This document shows positions 42,986 through 52,135 of a DNA stretch of 64,000 nt, one piece after another. The stretch lies in NCBI RefSeq assembly GCF_003688995.1, contig NZ_PENI01000032.1, forward strand, positions 51,904-115,903, written 5' to 3'. Every line of letters begins with the position of its first letter. The first letter of the stretch is position 1. The position numbers and the translations under genes were made by a program. The notes beneath the pieces were generated by a model. It was not told the origin of the DNA and ran no database searches. It was given only the letters and a program-made list of their open reading frames with translations. This DNA is from Streptomyces shenzhenensis (GTDB lineage: Bacteria > Actinomycetota > Actinomycetes > Streptomycetales > Streptomycetaceae).

Positions 42986-43864
42986 TCACGGGTTCAGTGC
43001 CGTGACGGTCCGGTAGGCAATCGTCGCGAGCCGCTGCTGGCCGTCCTTGCTCGGGTGGAACCAGTCCCAGTGGCTGAGCTGCTCGGTGGTGAAGTCGTAG
43101 TCGAAGACGGCACCCCCGTCGAAGCGGCACCGCCGGTCCTTGGCGCACACCTCCTCCAGCACCGTGTTGTAGTCCTCCACCCGCTGCTGCACCGTGTCCC
43201 GGCGCTTCGTGGCCGTCAGGTCCAGGGCGTCCGCGTCGCTCAGCATCGACGGGCAGATGCCCAGCTTCCAGACCTGCTTGCCGAGCGGGTTGGTCCGGCC
43301 CTGCGACCACAGCCGTTTCAGGTTCGGCACGCTCGCCACGTACACCTGCGTCTTCGGCAGCGCCGCGCGCAGCGTCGCCATCGCCTCCTCGAACCCCTCG
43401 CGGAAGCGGGTCACCGAGGTCATCGCCGCGGCCGTGGCCCGGCAGGCGTCGTTGGCCCCGATCATCACCGTCACCAACTCGGGTGCGCGCGTCACCGCCT
43501 GCGTCATCTGGTCGGCGAGGTCACTCATCCGGGCGCCGGTCACCGCGTAGTTCCAGCTGTTCTCGGCCGCCCCGGTCCGCCCCAGCAGCTGGACCGCCAG
43601 GCTGTCCAACTGGGCGCTGGTGCCGGTCGCCCAGGACACCTCGGGGCAGTCCGACAGCACCGTGCACGCGTCGAAGCCGCGGGTGATGGAGTCGCCCACG
43701 GCGGCGATCGAGGCCGGGCTGCGGTTCCACACCGGGGCCGTCCGCGCCTTGGTGCCGCCCGGCGCGGGAGACTTGTCGCCCGCGGCCTCGCAGCCCGCCG
43801 CGCCCAGGACCGCCGCCAGCACGACGGCGAGGACGGCTCGTGAACGCCGGCGTCGGTTTCGCAT
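42986..43864 (-). CDS. SGNH/GDSL-family hydrolase, probable lipoprotein
   Basis: A 292-residue secreted hydrolase. The signal (RNRRRRSRAVLAVVLAAVLG) ends near AAGCEAAG, a weak lipobox. SGNH blocks: AVGDSITRGF (Ser nucleophile), the Gly-containing block near YAVTGARMSDL, VMIGANDAC (Asn), and DWFHPSKDGQ (Asp-x-x-His). These enzymes cleave esters of lipids or carbohydrates. Extra Cys residues (TVLSDC, NDAC, GICP, EEVC, RRC) suggest disulfides outside the cell. The ATG at 43864 is preferred to 43873 and 43933. Confidence 0.88.
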   Translation of the reverse strand: MRNRRRRSRAVLAVVLAAVLGAAGCEAAGDKSPAPGGTKARTAPVWNRSPASIAAVGDSITRGFDACTVLSDCPEVSWATGTSAQLDSLAVQLLGRTGAAENSWNYAVTGARMSDLADQMTQAVTRAPELVTVMIGANDACRATAAAMTSVTRFREGFEEAMATLRAALPKTQVYVASVPNLKRLWSQGRTNPLGKQVWKLGICPSMLSDADALDLTATKRRDTVQQRVEDYNTVLEEVCAKDRRCRFDGGAVFDYDFTTEQLSHWDWFHPSKDGQQRLATIAYRTVTALNP

Positions 43865-44149
43865 GCCCTGGTCCATCCCCTTGTCGTGCCGCCGGCGTGC
43901 CGTCATGGCCCGTCGTGCCGTCGTGGTCCCCAACCCATAACAACGCGTGAGGGTTCCCGGCGGGCGGCATGCAACGTCTCACACCCGTACAAGCGTCCCC
44001 CTGGGTGAATGGCGGCGTTTCCTGGCGCCGGGACGGACGGTACGTCACACTCCGCCCGTCGTCGCACGGTAGCCTCGCCATCAACGCGGCCGTCGCGTCA
44101 CAGCCGCCCAGCCAGACCGCACAATGTCCCGCTCAGCCCGGAGGTCCCG

Positions 44150-44644
44150 GTGACGACACGTGGAGTTCTGTACGTGCACTCCGCGCCGCGCGCGCTGTGC
44201 CCGCACGTCGAGTGGGCCGTCGCCGGGGTGCTCGGTACGCGCGTGAGCCTCGACTGGATCCGGCAGCCCGCCGCCCCCGGCACCTGGCGCTCGGAGTTCT
44301 CCTGGCAGGGCGAGGCCGGCACCGCGTCCAAGCTGGCGTCCGCGCTGCGCGGCTGGCACCTGCTGCGTTTCGAGGTCACCGCCGAGCCCTGCCCCACGGC
44401 CGAGGGCGAGCGCTACAGCTGCACCCCCGACCTCGGCATCTTCCACGCCGTCACCGGCATCCACGGCGACATCCTGATCCCCGAGGACCGGCTGCGCGCC
44501 GCGCTGACCCGCTCCCAGCGCGGCGAGACGGACCTGGCGGCAGAGATCGCCAAGCTCCTGGGCAAGCCCTGGGACGACGAACTGGAACCCTTCAGATACG
44601 CAGGCGAAGGAGCCCCAGTCCGCTGGCTCCACCAGGTGGTATAG
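44150..44644 (+). CDS. DUF3145 domain protein
   Basis: A 164-residue actinobacterial DUF3145 protein (VLYVHSAPRALCPHVEWAVAGVLG start; RSEFSWQGEAGTASKLASALRGWHLLRFEVT; CTPDLGIFHA). The GTG start at 44150 stands six bases after GGAGG. The family is a conserved actinobacterial one of unknown function. Its gene lies beside the fatty-acid operon in streptomycetes, as here, and is convergent with fabF. Cytoplasmic. Confidence 0.9.
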   Translation: MTTRGVLYVHSAPRALCPHVEWAVAGVLGTRVSLDWIRQPAAPGTWRSEFSWQGEAGTASKLASALRGWHLLRFEVTAEPCPTAEGERYSCTPDLGIFHAVTGIHGDILIPEDRLRAALTRSQRGETDLAAEIAKLLGKPWDDELEPFRYAGEGAPVRWLHQVV

Positions 44645-44679
44645 CCCCCACAGGACCTCCACGACGGACGACTGGTGGA

Positions 44680-44880
44680 GCGCCCCGTAGGGGCGCGGGG
44701 AACTGCGCGACAAGCCGACCACGACCCGCACCCGGCGAACAACAACTCGTACAACGGCGCGTAGCCCAACCGCACCAGCCCCCCGCAGGGGCGCGCGGGG
44801 AACTGCGCGATCAGCCACAACGAACCCGCCCCCGGCAAACAACAGCCCGCACAACGGCGAATGGCCCGGCCCCCACCACA
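44680..44880 (+). repeat. Paired dispersed repeats with conserved linker
   Basis: Two short-form copies (hairpins at about 44680-44697 and 44780-44799) are joined by a linker that includes CCCGGCGAACAAC and GTAGCCCAACCGCACC. The same linker is found at 49990-50050 and 52297-52352. A truncated third linker copy follows (CCGGCAAACAACAGCCCGCA, then ACAACGGCGAATGGCC). The whole gap between DUF3145 and fabF is filled by this unit. Confidence 0.8.
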
Positions 44881-44911
44881 GGAGACCGAGCCATGAAGCA
44901 CGCCGCAGAAA

Positions 44912-46174
44912 TCACACCGTACGGAACGCCAACACCACGTTGTGCCCACCGAACCCGAACGAGTCGTTCAGCACGGCGACCCGCCCCTCGGGCAGCTGCC
45001 GCGCCTCCCCGCGAACCACGTCCGCGGCAAGCTCGGGGTCGGGGTCGTCGAGGTTGATGGTGGGCGGAGCGGTCCGGCGGACCAGCGCGAGCACCGAGGC
45101 GACGGTCTCGATACCGCCGGCACCGCCGAGCAGGTGACCGGTCATCGACTTGGTGGCGGAGATCGCCATGTGGTCGACATCGTCGCCGAACACCTTCCGC
45201 AACGCCCTGATCTCGGCGATGTCGCCCTGCGGGGTCGAGGTGGCGTGCGCGTTGACGTGCACGATCTCGGCCGGCTTCAGGTCGGTGTTGTCGAGCAGGT
45301 TCTGCAGCGCGTGCGCGATGCCGTTGCCGGACGGCTCGGGCTGCGTGATGTGGTGGCCGTCGGCGGAGATGCCCTGGCCGACCGCCTCGACGTAGATCCG
45401 GGCGCCGCGGGCCTTCGCGTGCTCCTCGGACTCCAGGACGATCACGCCGGCGCCCTCGCCGAGGACAAAGCCGTCCCGGCCGGTGTCGTAGGGACGCGAG
45501 GCCCCCTGCGGGTCGTCGTTGTTCTTGGACATCGCCATCATGTTGCCGAACGCGGCGATGGGCAGCGGATGGATGGCCGCCTCCGTGCCACCCGCGACGA
45601 CGACGTCGGCGCGGCCGGTGCGGATCATCTCGATGGCGTAGCCGATGGCCTCAGCGCCCGAGGCGCAGGCCGACACCGGAGTGTGCACCCCGGCGCGGGC
45701 ACCCAGCTCGATCCCGACGTTGGCGGCGGGGGAGTTGGGCATCAGCATCGGCACGGTGTGCGGGGAGACACGGCGTACGCCCTTCTCCCGGAGCACGTCG
45801 TACTGGTCGAGGAGCGTGGTCACACCGCCGATGCCGGAGGCGATGACCGCACCCAGCCGGTCGGGGTTCACGGAGCCGTCCTCACCGGCCCTGGCGGTGA
45901 AACCGGCGTCCTTCCAGGCCTCCTGAGCGGCGATCAGCGCGAACTGCGCGGACCGGTCCAGCTTGCGGGCCTGCGGGCGGGGGATGATCTCGCCCGGTTC
46001 GACGGCGATCTGCGCGGCGATGCGGACCGGCAGTTCGGCGGCCCAGTCCTGTTCCAGGCGGCGGACGCCGGACGTTCCGGCCAGCAGGGCCTCCCAGGTA
46101 GAGGCTGCGTCGCCACCCAGCGGTGTGGTTGCGCCGATACCGGTGACGACCACGGTGCGATTGGTCGAGCTCAC
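44912..46174 (-). CDS. fabF: 3-oxoacyl-ACP synthase II
   Basis: A 420-residue beta-ketoacyl-ACP synthase that elongates acyl-ACP with malonyl-ACP in type II fatty-acid synthesis. The active Cys is in TPVSACASGAEAIGYA near residue 165, the two His in VNAHATSTPQGD near residue 305 and KSMTGHLLGGAGGIE near residue 340, the Lys in the latter. The GTG start at 46174 is preceded by GGAGAAAG. It is the last gene of the fabD-fabH-acpP-fabF operon, 85 bases after acpP. Confidence 0.97.
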   Translation of the reverse strand: MSSTNRTVVVTGIGATTPLGGDAASTWEALLAGTSGVRRLEQDWAAELPVRIAAQIAVEPGEIIPRPQARKLDRSAQFALIAAQEAWKDAGFTARAGEDGSVNPDRLGAVIASGIGGVTTLLDQYDVLREKGVRRVSPHTVPMLMPNSPAANVGIELGARAGVHTPVSACASGAEAIGYAIEMIRTGRADVVVAGGTEAAIHPLPIAAFGNMMAMSKNNDDPQGASRPYDTGRDGFVLGEGAGVIVLESEEHAKARGARIYVEAVGQGISADGHHITQPEPSGNGIAHALQNLLDNTDLKPAEIVHVNAHATSTPQGDIAEIRALRKVFGDDVDHMAISATKSMTGHLLGGAGGIETVASVLALVRRTAPPTINLDDPDPELAADVVRGEARQLPEGRVAVLNDSFGFGGHNVVLAFRTV

Positions 46175-46259
46175 GGGAATTCTTTCTCCAACGGATGCGG
46201 GATTCAGCGGCGCCACCGCCGGGTGGCGGGGCAGTGCAGCCTCAGGTCCGGGCGGTGGC

Positions 46260-46508
46260 TCAGACCTGGTGCTTGATGATGTATTCGGTCGCGTCGCCGA
46301 CGGTCTTGAGGTTCTTGACGTCCTCGTCCGGGATCTTGACGTCGAAGCGCTCCTCGGCGGCGACGACGACCTCGACCATGGAGAGCGAGTCGACGTCCAG
46401 GTCGTCGGTGAAGGACTTGTCCAGCTGGACGTCCTCGACCGGGATGCCGGCGATCTCGTTCACGATGTCGGCGAGACCGGCGACGATCTCTTTCTCAGTG
46501 GCGGCCAT
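46260..46508 (-). CDS. acpP: Acyl carrier protein
   Basis: An 82-residue ACP with the phosphopantetheine attachment motif DLDVDSLSMVEVVV (Ser near residue 41), acidic helices II and III (AEERFDVKIPDEDVKNL) and the VGDATEYI end. It carries the growing acyl chain among FabD, FabH and FabF. GGAGCG precedes the ATG. Confidence 0.97.
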   Translation of the reverse strand: MAATEKEIVAGLADIVNEIAGIPVEDVQLDKSFTDDLDVDSLSMVEVVVAAEERFDVKIPDEDVKNLKTVGDATEYIIKHQV

Positions 46509-46611
46509 GTCAGGCGCTCCTTCTTCGATTTCCAGACGGGTTGGTGGCGCCCGCCGCGTCAGCGGCAGGTGTTGCTGAGCCGTACCGGATGCATGATCCG
46601 GCACGGAGTGC

Positions 46612-47643
46612 CTAGGGGAGGGTAACGACCGTCGCGGCGTAGACGAGACCCGCCCCGAATCCGATGACGAGCGCGGTGTCGCCGCTCTTCGCCTCGCCGG
46701 TCGCCAGGAGCCGCTCCATCGCGAGCGGGATCGAGGCGGCCGATGTGTTGCCGGTGGTGCGGATGTCACGGGCGACCGTGACGTGCTCCGGCAGTTTGAG
46801 GGTCTTCACCATCGAGTCGATGATCCGCACATTGGCCTGGTGCGGGATGAAGACGTCCAGGTCGTCCGGGGTGAGGCCGGCGGCGTCCAGCGCCTCCTTG
46901 GCGACCTTCGCCATCTCGAACACGGCCCAGCGGAACACCGCCTGGCCCTCCTGGGTGATCGCGGGGAACTTGACGTTGCCCGCGCGGTCGAGGGGGAGTT
47001 CGGAGGTGTCGCCGCTCCGGAAGCGGTCCCAGGGCACGGTCTGCCTGATCGTATCGGCCTTGTCGCCCTCGGAGCCCCACACGGTCGGGCCGATCGCGGG
47101 CTCCTGGGAGGGGCCGACCACGACGGCGCCCGCGCCGTCACCGAACAGGAAGGCCGTCGCCCGGTCCTCCAGGTCGGTCAGGTCGGAGAGCCGTTCGACG
47201 CCGATGACCAGCACGTACTCCGCCGAGCCCTCGACGACCATGCCCTTGGCGAGGGTGAGGCCGTAGCCGAACCCGGCGCAGCCCGCCGAGATGTCGAAGG
47301 CGGCGGCCTTGTCCGTGCCGAGCTTGTCGGCGATCTCGGTGGCGACTGCGGGGGTCTGGCTGAAGTGCGAGACGGTCGACACGACGACGGCGCCGATCCG
47401 CTCGGCGGTGATGCCCGCGTCCGCGATCGCCTTGCCCGCGGCCTCGATGGACATCGCGGCGACCGTCTCGTCGGGGCCCGCCCAGTGCCGGGACTCGATG
47501 CCGGAGCGCGAACGGATCCACTCGTCGGAGGAGTCGATCCGCTCCAGGATCACCTCGTTGGGCACGACCCGGGTCGGACGGTAGCCGCCGACTCCGAGGA
47601 TGCGTGCGTACGGGGCGCCCTTGCTTGGCTTGATCTTCGACAT
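46612..47643 (-). CDS. fabH: 3-oxoacyl-ACP synthase III
   Basis: A 343-residue KAS III that condenses acyl-CoA with malonyl-ACP to start a chain. The catalytic Cys is in DISAGCAGFGYGL near residue 122, His and Asn in FIPHQANVRIIDSM near residue 255 and TTGNTSAASIPLAM near residue 290. It decides straight- or branched-chain start units; streptomycete FabH favours branched ones. It lies 15 bases after fabD in the operon. Confidence 0.97.
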   Translation of the reverse strand: MSKIKPSKGAPYARILGVGGYRPTRVVPNEVILERIDSSDEWIRSRSGIESRHWAGPDETVAAMSIEAAGKAIADAGITAERIGAVVVSTVSHFSQTPAVATEIADKLGTDKAAAFDISAGCAGFGYGLTLAKGMVVEGSAEYVLVIGVERLSDLTDLEDRATAFLFGDGAGAVVVGPSQEPAIGPTVWGSEGDKADTIRQTVPWDRFRSGDTSELPLDRAGNVKFPAITQEGQAVFRWAVFEMAKVAKEALDAAGLTPDDLDVFIPHQANVRIIDSMVKTLKLPEHVTVARDIRTTGNTSAASIPLAMERLLATGEAKSGDTALVIGFGAGLVYAATVVTLP

Positions 47644-47658
47644 GGTCGGTACGGCTCC

Positions 47659-48582
47659 TTAGGCGGGCGCGTGCTCGGAGATCAGCTCCCGGGCCGCGTC
47701 GAGGTCGTCGGGGGTCTTCAGGGCCAGCGTGCGGACGCCCGGCAGGGCGCGCTTGGCCAGGCCGGTCAGCGTGCCGCCGGGGCACACCTCCAGCAGTGCG
47801 GTGACGCCCAGTTCCTTGAACGTCTCCATGCACAGGTCCCAACGGACCGGGTTGGCGACCTGGCCGACCAGCCGGTCCAGTACCTCGGGGCCGGCGGTGA
47901 CGGTCCGGCCGTCCTTGTTGGAGACGTAGGCGACCTTCGGGTCGGTGGGCGTGAGGTCCGCCGCGGCCTTCGCCAGCGTCTCGACCGCGGGCGCCATGTG
48001 CCGGGTGTGGAAGGCGCCGGCCACCTTGAGCGGCATGACCTTGCGGACGCCCTCGGGCTTGTCCTCGGCCAGCGCGGCCAACTGCTCCAGCGTGCCCGCG
48101 GCGACGATCTGACCCGCGCCGTTGATGTTCGCCGGGGTCAGGCCCAGCTTCTCCAGGTGCGCCACGGACACCTCGGGGTCGCCGCCGAGCAGCGCCGACA
48201 TGCCCGTCTCGGTGATCGCGGCCGCCTCCGCCATCGCCAGCCCGCGCTTGCGTACGAGGACCAGCGCGGCGGTGTCGTCCAGGACACCGGCGAGCGCGGC
48301 CGCCGTGATCTCGCCGACGCTGTGTCCGGCGACGGCGCCGGGCGCGATGTCACCCAGTGCCGCGGCGGACAGGATCCCGGCGGCGACCAGCAGCGGCTGG
48401 GCCACCGCGGTGTCGCGGATGGCGTCCGCGTCGGCCTGGGTGCCGTAGTGGAGCAGGTCCAGTCCGATGGCGTCGGACCACGCGGCGGCGCGGTCCGCGG
48501 CACCGGGGAGTTCGAGCCAGGGAGTCAGGAAGCCGGGCGTCTGGGCGCCCTGGCCGGGAGCGACGAGTACAAGCACTCTCAC
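47659..48582 (-). CDS. fabD: Malonyl-CoA:ACP transacylase
   Basis: A 307-residue acyltransferase that moves malonyl from CoA to ACP. The nucleophile Ser is in VAGHSVGEITAAALAG near residue 98, the N-terminal LVLVAPGQGAQTPGF oxyanion motif near residue 10, the Arg in VLVRKRGLAM near residue 123, and the His in VAGAFHTRHM near residue 205. GTG at 48582 is used; a GTG two codons later (48576) is equally possible. It is the first gene of the fatty-acid operon; 84 bases separate it from fasR. Confidence 0.97.
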   Translation of the reverse strand: MRVLVLVAPGQGAQTPGFLTPWLELPGAADRAAAWSDAIGLDLLHYGTQADADAIRDTAVAQPLLVAAGILSAAALGDIAPGAVAGHSVGEITAAALAGVLDDTAALVLVRKRGLAMAEAAAITETGMSALLGGDPEVSVAHLEKLGLTPANINGAGQIVAAGTLEQLAALAEDKPEGVRKVMPLKVAGAFHTRHMAPAVETLAKAAADLTPTDPKVAYVSNKDGRTVTAGPEVLDRLVGQVANPVRWDLCMETFKELGVTALLEVCPGGTLTGLAKRALPGVRTLALKTPDDLDAARELISEHAPA

Positions 48583-48643
48583 ACTCTCTCTTGGGGACGG
48601 CCGGGGCCGCCCGTGAGGACAAGGACGAAGAACGCGAGGGGGA

Positions 48644-48662
48644 TTTGTTGGTCTCCGACAAA
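48644..48662. promoter_or_regulatory. Inverted repeat upstream of fabD, possible FasR site
   Basis: TTTGTTGGTCTCCGACAAA is a palindrome (TTTGT/ACAAA arms with GG/CC inside) in the fasR-fabD gap. FasR is known to activate fabDHPF through the fabD promoter region, so this is a reasonable site. No published site sequence was compared. Confidence 0.45.
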
Positions 48663-48665
48663 AGG

Positions 48666-49871
48666 CTAGAACGGGGGATCCCCATCGGCCAGACGCCCCA
48701 GGATCAGCGCGATCCGTAGCGTGAACGCGGATCGTACATCGGACGGTGACCATCCGGTGACGTCTGTCACACGTCGGAGCCGGTAGCGCACGGTGTTCGG
48801 GTGAACGAAGAGCATGCGGGCTGCGCCCTCCAGGCTGCTCGCCTGCTCCAGATAGACACTCAACGTTTCCAGCAGGGCCGAGCCGGCCTCTTCGAGCGGT
48901 CTGTAGATCTCCTCCACCAGCTCCTCGCGGGCGCTCGGATCGCCCGCGATGGCGCGTTCCGGGAGCAGATCGTCCGCCAGGACCGGGCGTGGCGCGTCCT
49001 GCCAGGCGGAACAGGCCTTCAGCCCCGCCGCGGCGGCCTGCGCGGACCGGGTCGCGGCCAGCAGATCGGGCACCACGGGCCCGGCCACGACCGGTCCAGC
49101 GGCGAACGGGCCGATCAGCGACTTGGCGACGGCCAGCGGGTTGTCGCTGCCACCGGCGATCACCACCAGGCGGTCCCCGAGGACCCCGGTGAGCACCTGG
49201 AGCTTGGCGTGCCGGGCGGCCCGCCGGATGGCTTCCACGGTCAGCTCGCTGTCCCCGTCCGGCGCGGTCCCGAGCACGACGCACACATGCTCGGGGGAGT
49301 TCCAGCCGAGCGCGGCGGCCCGGCTGACGGCGCCCTCGTCGGCCTCCCCGCTGAGCACGGCGTTGACCACCAGGGATTCGAGCCGCGCGTCCCAGGCACC
49401 GCGTGCCTCGGCGGCCTGCGCGTACACCTGGGCGGTGGCGAAGGCGATCTCCCGGGCGTACACGAGCAGCGCCTCGCGCAGCACGGCCTCGTCGCCGGGC
49501 GCGGCCACCTCGTCGATGGCGGACTCCATGACCTCGATGGTGGTCCGCACCATCTCGACGGTCTGGCGCAGGGTGATGGCCCGGGTCAGTTCGCGCGGCG
49601 CGGTGCCGAAGACGTCGGTGGAGATGGCCTGGGGGGCGTCCGGGTGCCGGAACCACTCGGTGAAGGCGGCGATACCTGCCTGCGCCACGAGCCCGATCCA
49701 GGACCGGTTCTCCGGGGGCATGGCCCGGTACCACGGCAGTGTCTCGTCCATGCGGGCGATGGCATGGGCGGCGAGGCTGCCGGACGACTTCTCCAGCCGC
49801 CGCAGGGTCGCGGAGTGCGGGTGGATGCCGTGTGCTGCGGGTTCGGGCTTGTGGGTTTCGGGTTCGGGCAC
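48666..49871 (-). CDS. fasR: PucR/CdaR-type activator of fatty-acid synthesis
   Basis: A 401-residue protein. Residues 40-180 are helical and possibly ligand-binding; residues 190-300 are a GGDEF-like CdaR domain; the C-terminus has the PucR HTH: LSVYLEQASSLEGAARMLFVHPNTVRYRLRRVTDVTG near residues 330-370. By position and type it equals S. coelicolor FasR (SCO2386), which activates the downstream fab operon and so affects polyketide precursor supply. The start is an ATG at 49871. It stands next to the repeat cluster at 49898-50097. Confidence 0.92.
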   Translation of the reverse strand: MPEPETHKPEPAAHGIHPHSATLRRLEKSSGSLAAHAIARMDETLPWYRAMPPENRSWIGLVAQAGIAAFTEWFRHPDAPQAISTDVFGTAPRELTRAITLRQTVEMVRTTIEVMESAIDEVAAPGDEAVLREALLVYAREIAFATAQVYAQAAEARGAWDARLESLVVNAVLSGEADEGAVSRAAALGWNSPEHVCVVLGTAPDGDSELTVEAIRRAARHAKLQVLTGVLGDRLVVIAGGSDNPLAVAKSLIGPFAAGPVVAGPVVPDLLAATRSAQAAAAGLKACSAWQDAPRPVLADDLLPERAIAGDPSAREELVEEIYRPLEEAGSALLETLSVYLEQASSLEGAARMLFVHPNTVRYRLRRVTDVTGWSPSDVRSAFTLRIALILGRLADGDPPF

Positions 49872-49897
49872 GGTGACAAGGGTGCCTCATCAGGGTT

Positions 49898-50097
49898 GCG
49901 TAGTTCCCCGCGCCCCTTTTTTTGGGGTGCTGGTTGTCGTTCGGGTGCGGGTGGTTGTGGGCTGGTCGCGCAGTTCCCCGCGTCCCCCTGCGGGGTGCTT
50001 GTGCGGTTGGGCTGCGCGCCGTTGTGCGGTCCGTTGTTCGCCGGGTGCGGGTAGTCGTGGGCTGATCGCGCAGTTCCCCGCGCCCCTATGGGGCGGG
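49898..50097 (-). repeat. Three dispersed repeat copies in minus orientation
   Basis: A partial copy at 49898-49929 (CCCC-T7-GGGG loop), a full one at about 49946-50000 and one at about 50044-50097, the last two joined by the conserved linker. They fill the gap between fasR and the pirin gene. In this orientation they face the fasR start rather than an end. Confidence 0.8.
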
Positions 50098-50110
50098 TTA
50101 CCGTGGGGGT

Positions 50111-50764
50111 GTGGTGGATGTGAGGCGGGGGGTGGAGCGTTGTTCGGGTGGGGATGGGCGGGGGATCGAGTCTCGGCATGCCTTCTCTTTCGGGGCGTAC
50201 TACGACCCCGACAATCTCCGGTTCGGTGCGCTCATCGCGTGCAACGAGGAGCGGCTGGCGCCCGGCGCCGGGTTCGACGAGCATCCGCACAGCCATACCG
50301 AGATCGTCACCTGGGTCGTCGAGGGCGAGCTGACGCACCGTGACTCGTTGGGTCAGGAGACCGTGGTGGGTCCGGGCGACGTCCAGCGCCTCAGTTCCGC
50401 CGCCGGGGTGCGCCACGTGGAGCGCAACGCCGGTCCGGAGCCGCTGACCTTCGTCCAGATGTGGCTGGCCCCGCTGAACCCGGGCGGCGTCCCCGGCTAC
50501 GAGATCGTCCGGGGCATCGCCGACTCCACCCCGTACGCCGTCCCCGAGGCCGGTGCGATGCTCCATGTACGGCGGCTGCGGCCCGGGGAGCGCACGGCGC
50601 TGCCGGACGCCGCGTACGTCTACCTGCACCTGGTGCGCGGAGAGGTCCGGCTGGCGGGCGAGCGGCTGGAGCCGGGCGACTCGGCCCGCATCACGGACGC
50701 GCGGGACCTGGAGGCGGTGGGGGTGACGGCGGCGGAGCTGCTGCTGTGGGAGATGGGGGCGTAG
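50111..50764 (+). CDS. Pirin-like bicupin
   Basis: A 217-residue pirin family protein. The metal-binding cupin motif in the N-terminal domain is FDEHPHSHTEIVTWVVEGELTHRDSLG (His at residues 57, 59 and so on) and GDVQRLSSAAGVRHVERN (Glu/His). A second, degenerate cupin has YVYLHLVRGEV. Some pirins act as quercetin dioxygenases, others as regulators. The GTG start at 50111 is followed by another GTG; both are possible. Convergent with the next gene. Confidence 0.88.
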   Translation: MVDVRRGVERCSGGDGRGIESRHAFSFGAYYDPDNLRFGALIACNEERLAPGAGFDEHPHSHTEIVTWVVEGELTHRDSLGQETVVGPGDVQRLSSAAGVRHVERNAGPEPLTFVQMWLAPLNPGGVPGYEIVRGIADSTPYAVPEAGAMLHVRRLRPGERTALPDAAYVYLHLVRGEVRLAGERLEPGDSARITDARDLEAVGVTAAELLLWEMGA

Positions 50765-50781
50765 GGCGCCGGGAAGCGCCC
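50764..50781. terminator. Small hairpin between convergent genes
   Basis: GGGCGC and GCGCCC form a six-bp stem around CGGGAA at the pirin gene stop, 14 bases before the end of the convergent gene. Short stem without a T run, so a weak call. Confidence 0.4.
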
Positions 50782-50794
50782 CGCCCGGCCGGCC

Positions 50795-51616
50795 TCAGCC
50801 GCGCAGTTCCGCGAGCACCGCGTCGGTGAACACCGGCCACGCCTCGATCGCCCACGGGCCGAAGGCGCGGTCGGTCAGCGCGACGCCCGCCGCCCGGGCG
50901 TCCGGGTCGATCCACAGGAACGTACCGGACTGCCCGAAGTGCCCGAAGGTGCGCGGGGAGGACGAACCGCCCGTCCAGTGCGGCGACTTGGCGTCCCGGA
51001 TCTCCAAGCCGAGCCCCCAGTCGTTCGGGTTCTGGTGCCCGTACCCCGGCAGGACACCCTTGGTGCCCGGGTACTGCACGGTCATGGCCTGCGCGACCGT
51101 CCGCGGGTCCAGCAGCCGGGGCGCCTGCACCTCGGCCGCGAACCGCAGCAGGTCCGTCACCGTCGACACGCCGTCCTTCGCGGGCGAGCCCTCCAGCGAC
51201 GTGTCCGTCATGCCCAGCGGCTCCAGCACCGCCTGCCGCAGATACTCGGCGAACGGGATGTCGGTCGCCTTGGCGACGTGGTCACCGAGCTGCTCGAAGC
51301 CGGCGTTGGAGTACAGCCGCCGCTCCCCGGGCGCGGCGGTCACCCGGTGCTCGTCGAAGGCCAGTCCTGAGGTGTGGGCGAGCAGATGACGGACCGTCGA
51401 GCCGGGCGGCCCCGCCGGCTCGTCGAGTTCGATCGCCCCCTCCTCGTACGCGACGAGCACCGCGTACGCCGCGAGCGGCTTGGTGACCGAGGCCAGCGGG
51501 AAGCGCAGCCCGACCGGCCCCTGGGCCCCCAGCACCGCGCCGTCGGCCCGTACGACACCCGCCGCGGCGGTCGGCACGGGCCAGCTCTCGATCAACGCAA
51601 GACTCTGCAACGCCAT
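50795..51616 (-). CDS. Class C beta-lactamase-type serine hydrolase
   Basis: A 273-residue penicillin-binding/beta-lactamase-like serine hydrolase with an intact active site: FPLASVTKPLAAYAV (Ser-x-x-Lys near residue 43), LYSNAGFEQLGDHV (Tyr-Ser-Asn near residue 103) and FGHFGQSGTFLW (His-x-Gly region). No signal peptide, so it may be a cytoplasmic esterase or peptidase. It contrasts with the 36113 gene, which lacks the Ser. Single gene. Confidence 0.9.
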   Translation of the reverse strand: MALQSLALIESWPVPTAAAGVVRADGAVLGAQGPVGLRFPLASVTKPLAAYAVLVAYEEGAIELDEPAGPPGSTVRHLLAHTSGLAFDEHRVTAAPGERRLYSNAGFEQLGDHVAKATDIPFAEYLRQAVLEPLGMTDTSLEGSPAKDGVSTVTDLLRFAAEVQAPRLLDPRTVAQAMTVQYPGTKGVLPGYGHQNPNDWGLGLEIRDAKSPHWTGGSSSPRTFGHFGQSGTFLWIDPDARAAGVALTDRAFGPWAIEAWPVFTDAVLAELRG

Positions 51617-51634
51617 GGCGTCGAGCCTAGGCGT

Positions 51635-52105
51635 TCACAGTGTCAGTTCCAGCAGAGGGTCCGGCTTGGGCCGGAAGCCCAGGGAGTCGTACAGGGGGCG
51701 GGCCTCGGCGGAGGCGGTGAGCTGGACCTGGGCGGCGCCGCGGGAGCGGAACCACGCCAGCAGTTCGCCCATGCACGCGCGCGCGTACCCGCGGCGGCGG
51801 GTGCCGGGGTCGGTGGCGACGCTGAACACGAAGCCGACCGTGCCCTGCGGGTTGCGCGTCCGGCCGATCCGGTATTCGATCGTGCCGGCCACCAGCGAGG
51901 CCAGCGCCCCCGGCCGCTCGGGGTGGTCCACGACGAACGCGGCGAAGTCGCCGCCCGGCTCGGCGAGCCGGCCGCGCAGGGCCGGCAGGGACTCCCCGTG
52001 CCAGTCCGTGGACGGGTCCCACTCGAACATCGAGTCGATCATGACCTGGCGCAGTCGCAGCACTTCCTGCGCGTCGTCGGCCGTTGCCCGGCGTACAAGA
52101 CTCAT
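51635..52105 (-). CDS. GNAT-family N-acetyltransferase
   Basis: A 156-residue acetyltransferase. Motif A with the CoA pyrophosphate-binding loop is VATDPGTRRRGYARACMGELLAWF near residues 88-111, and motif B is ASAEARPLYDSLGFRPKP near residue 127. The start ATG 52105 (MSLVRRATADDAQEVLRLRQ) fits the family. The substrate is unknown. It is 18 bases after the start of the serine-hydrolase gene, and they may be co-transcribed. Confidence 0.9.
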   Translation of the reverse strand: MSLVRRATADDAQEVLRLRQVMIDSMFEWDPSTDWHGESLPALRGRLAEPGGDFAAFVVDHPERPGALASLVAGTIEYRIGRTRNPQGTVGFVFSVATDPGTRRRGYARACMGELLAWFRSRGAAQVQLTASAEARPLYDSLGFRPKPDPLLELTL

Positions 52106-52135
52106 GCCCCGCACGCTAGCCCCCACCCACCCCCG

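Noticed and set aside
49898..50097. CRISPR array
   Set aside because: The spaced repeats here and at 57656 have conserved, not unique, spacers, are too few and uneven, and no cas gene is present.
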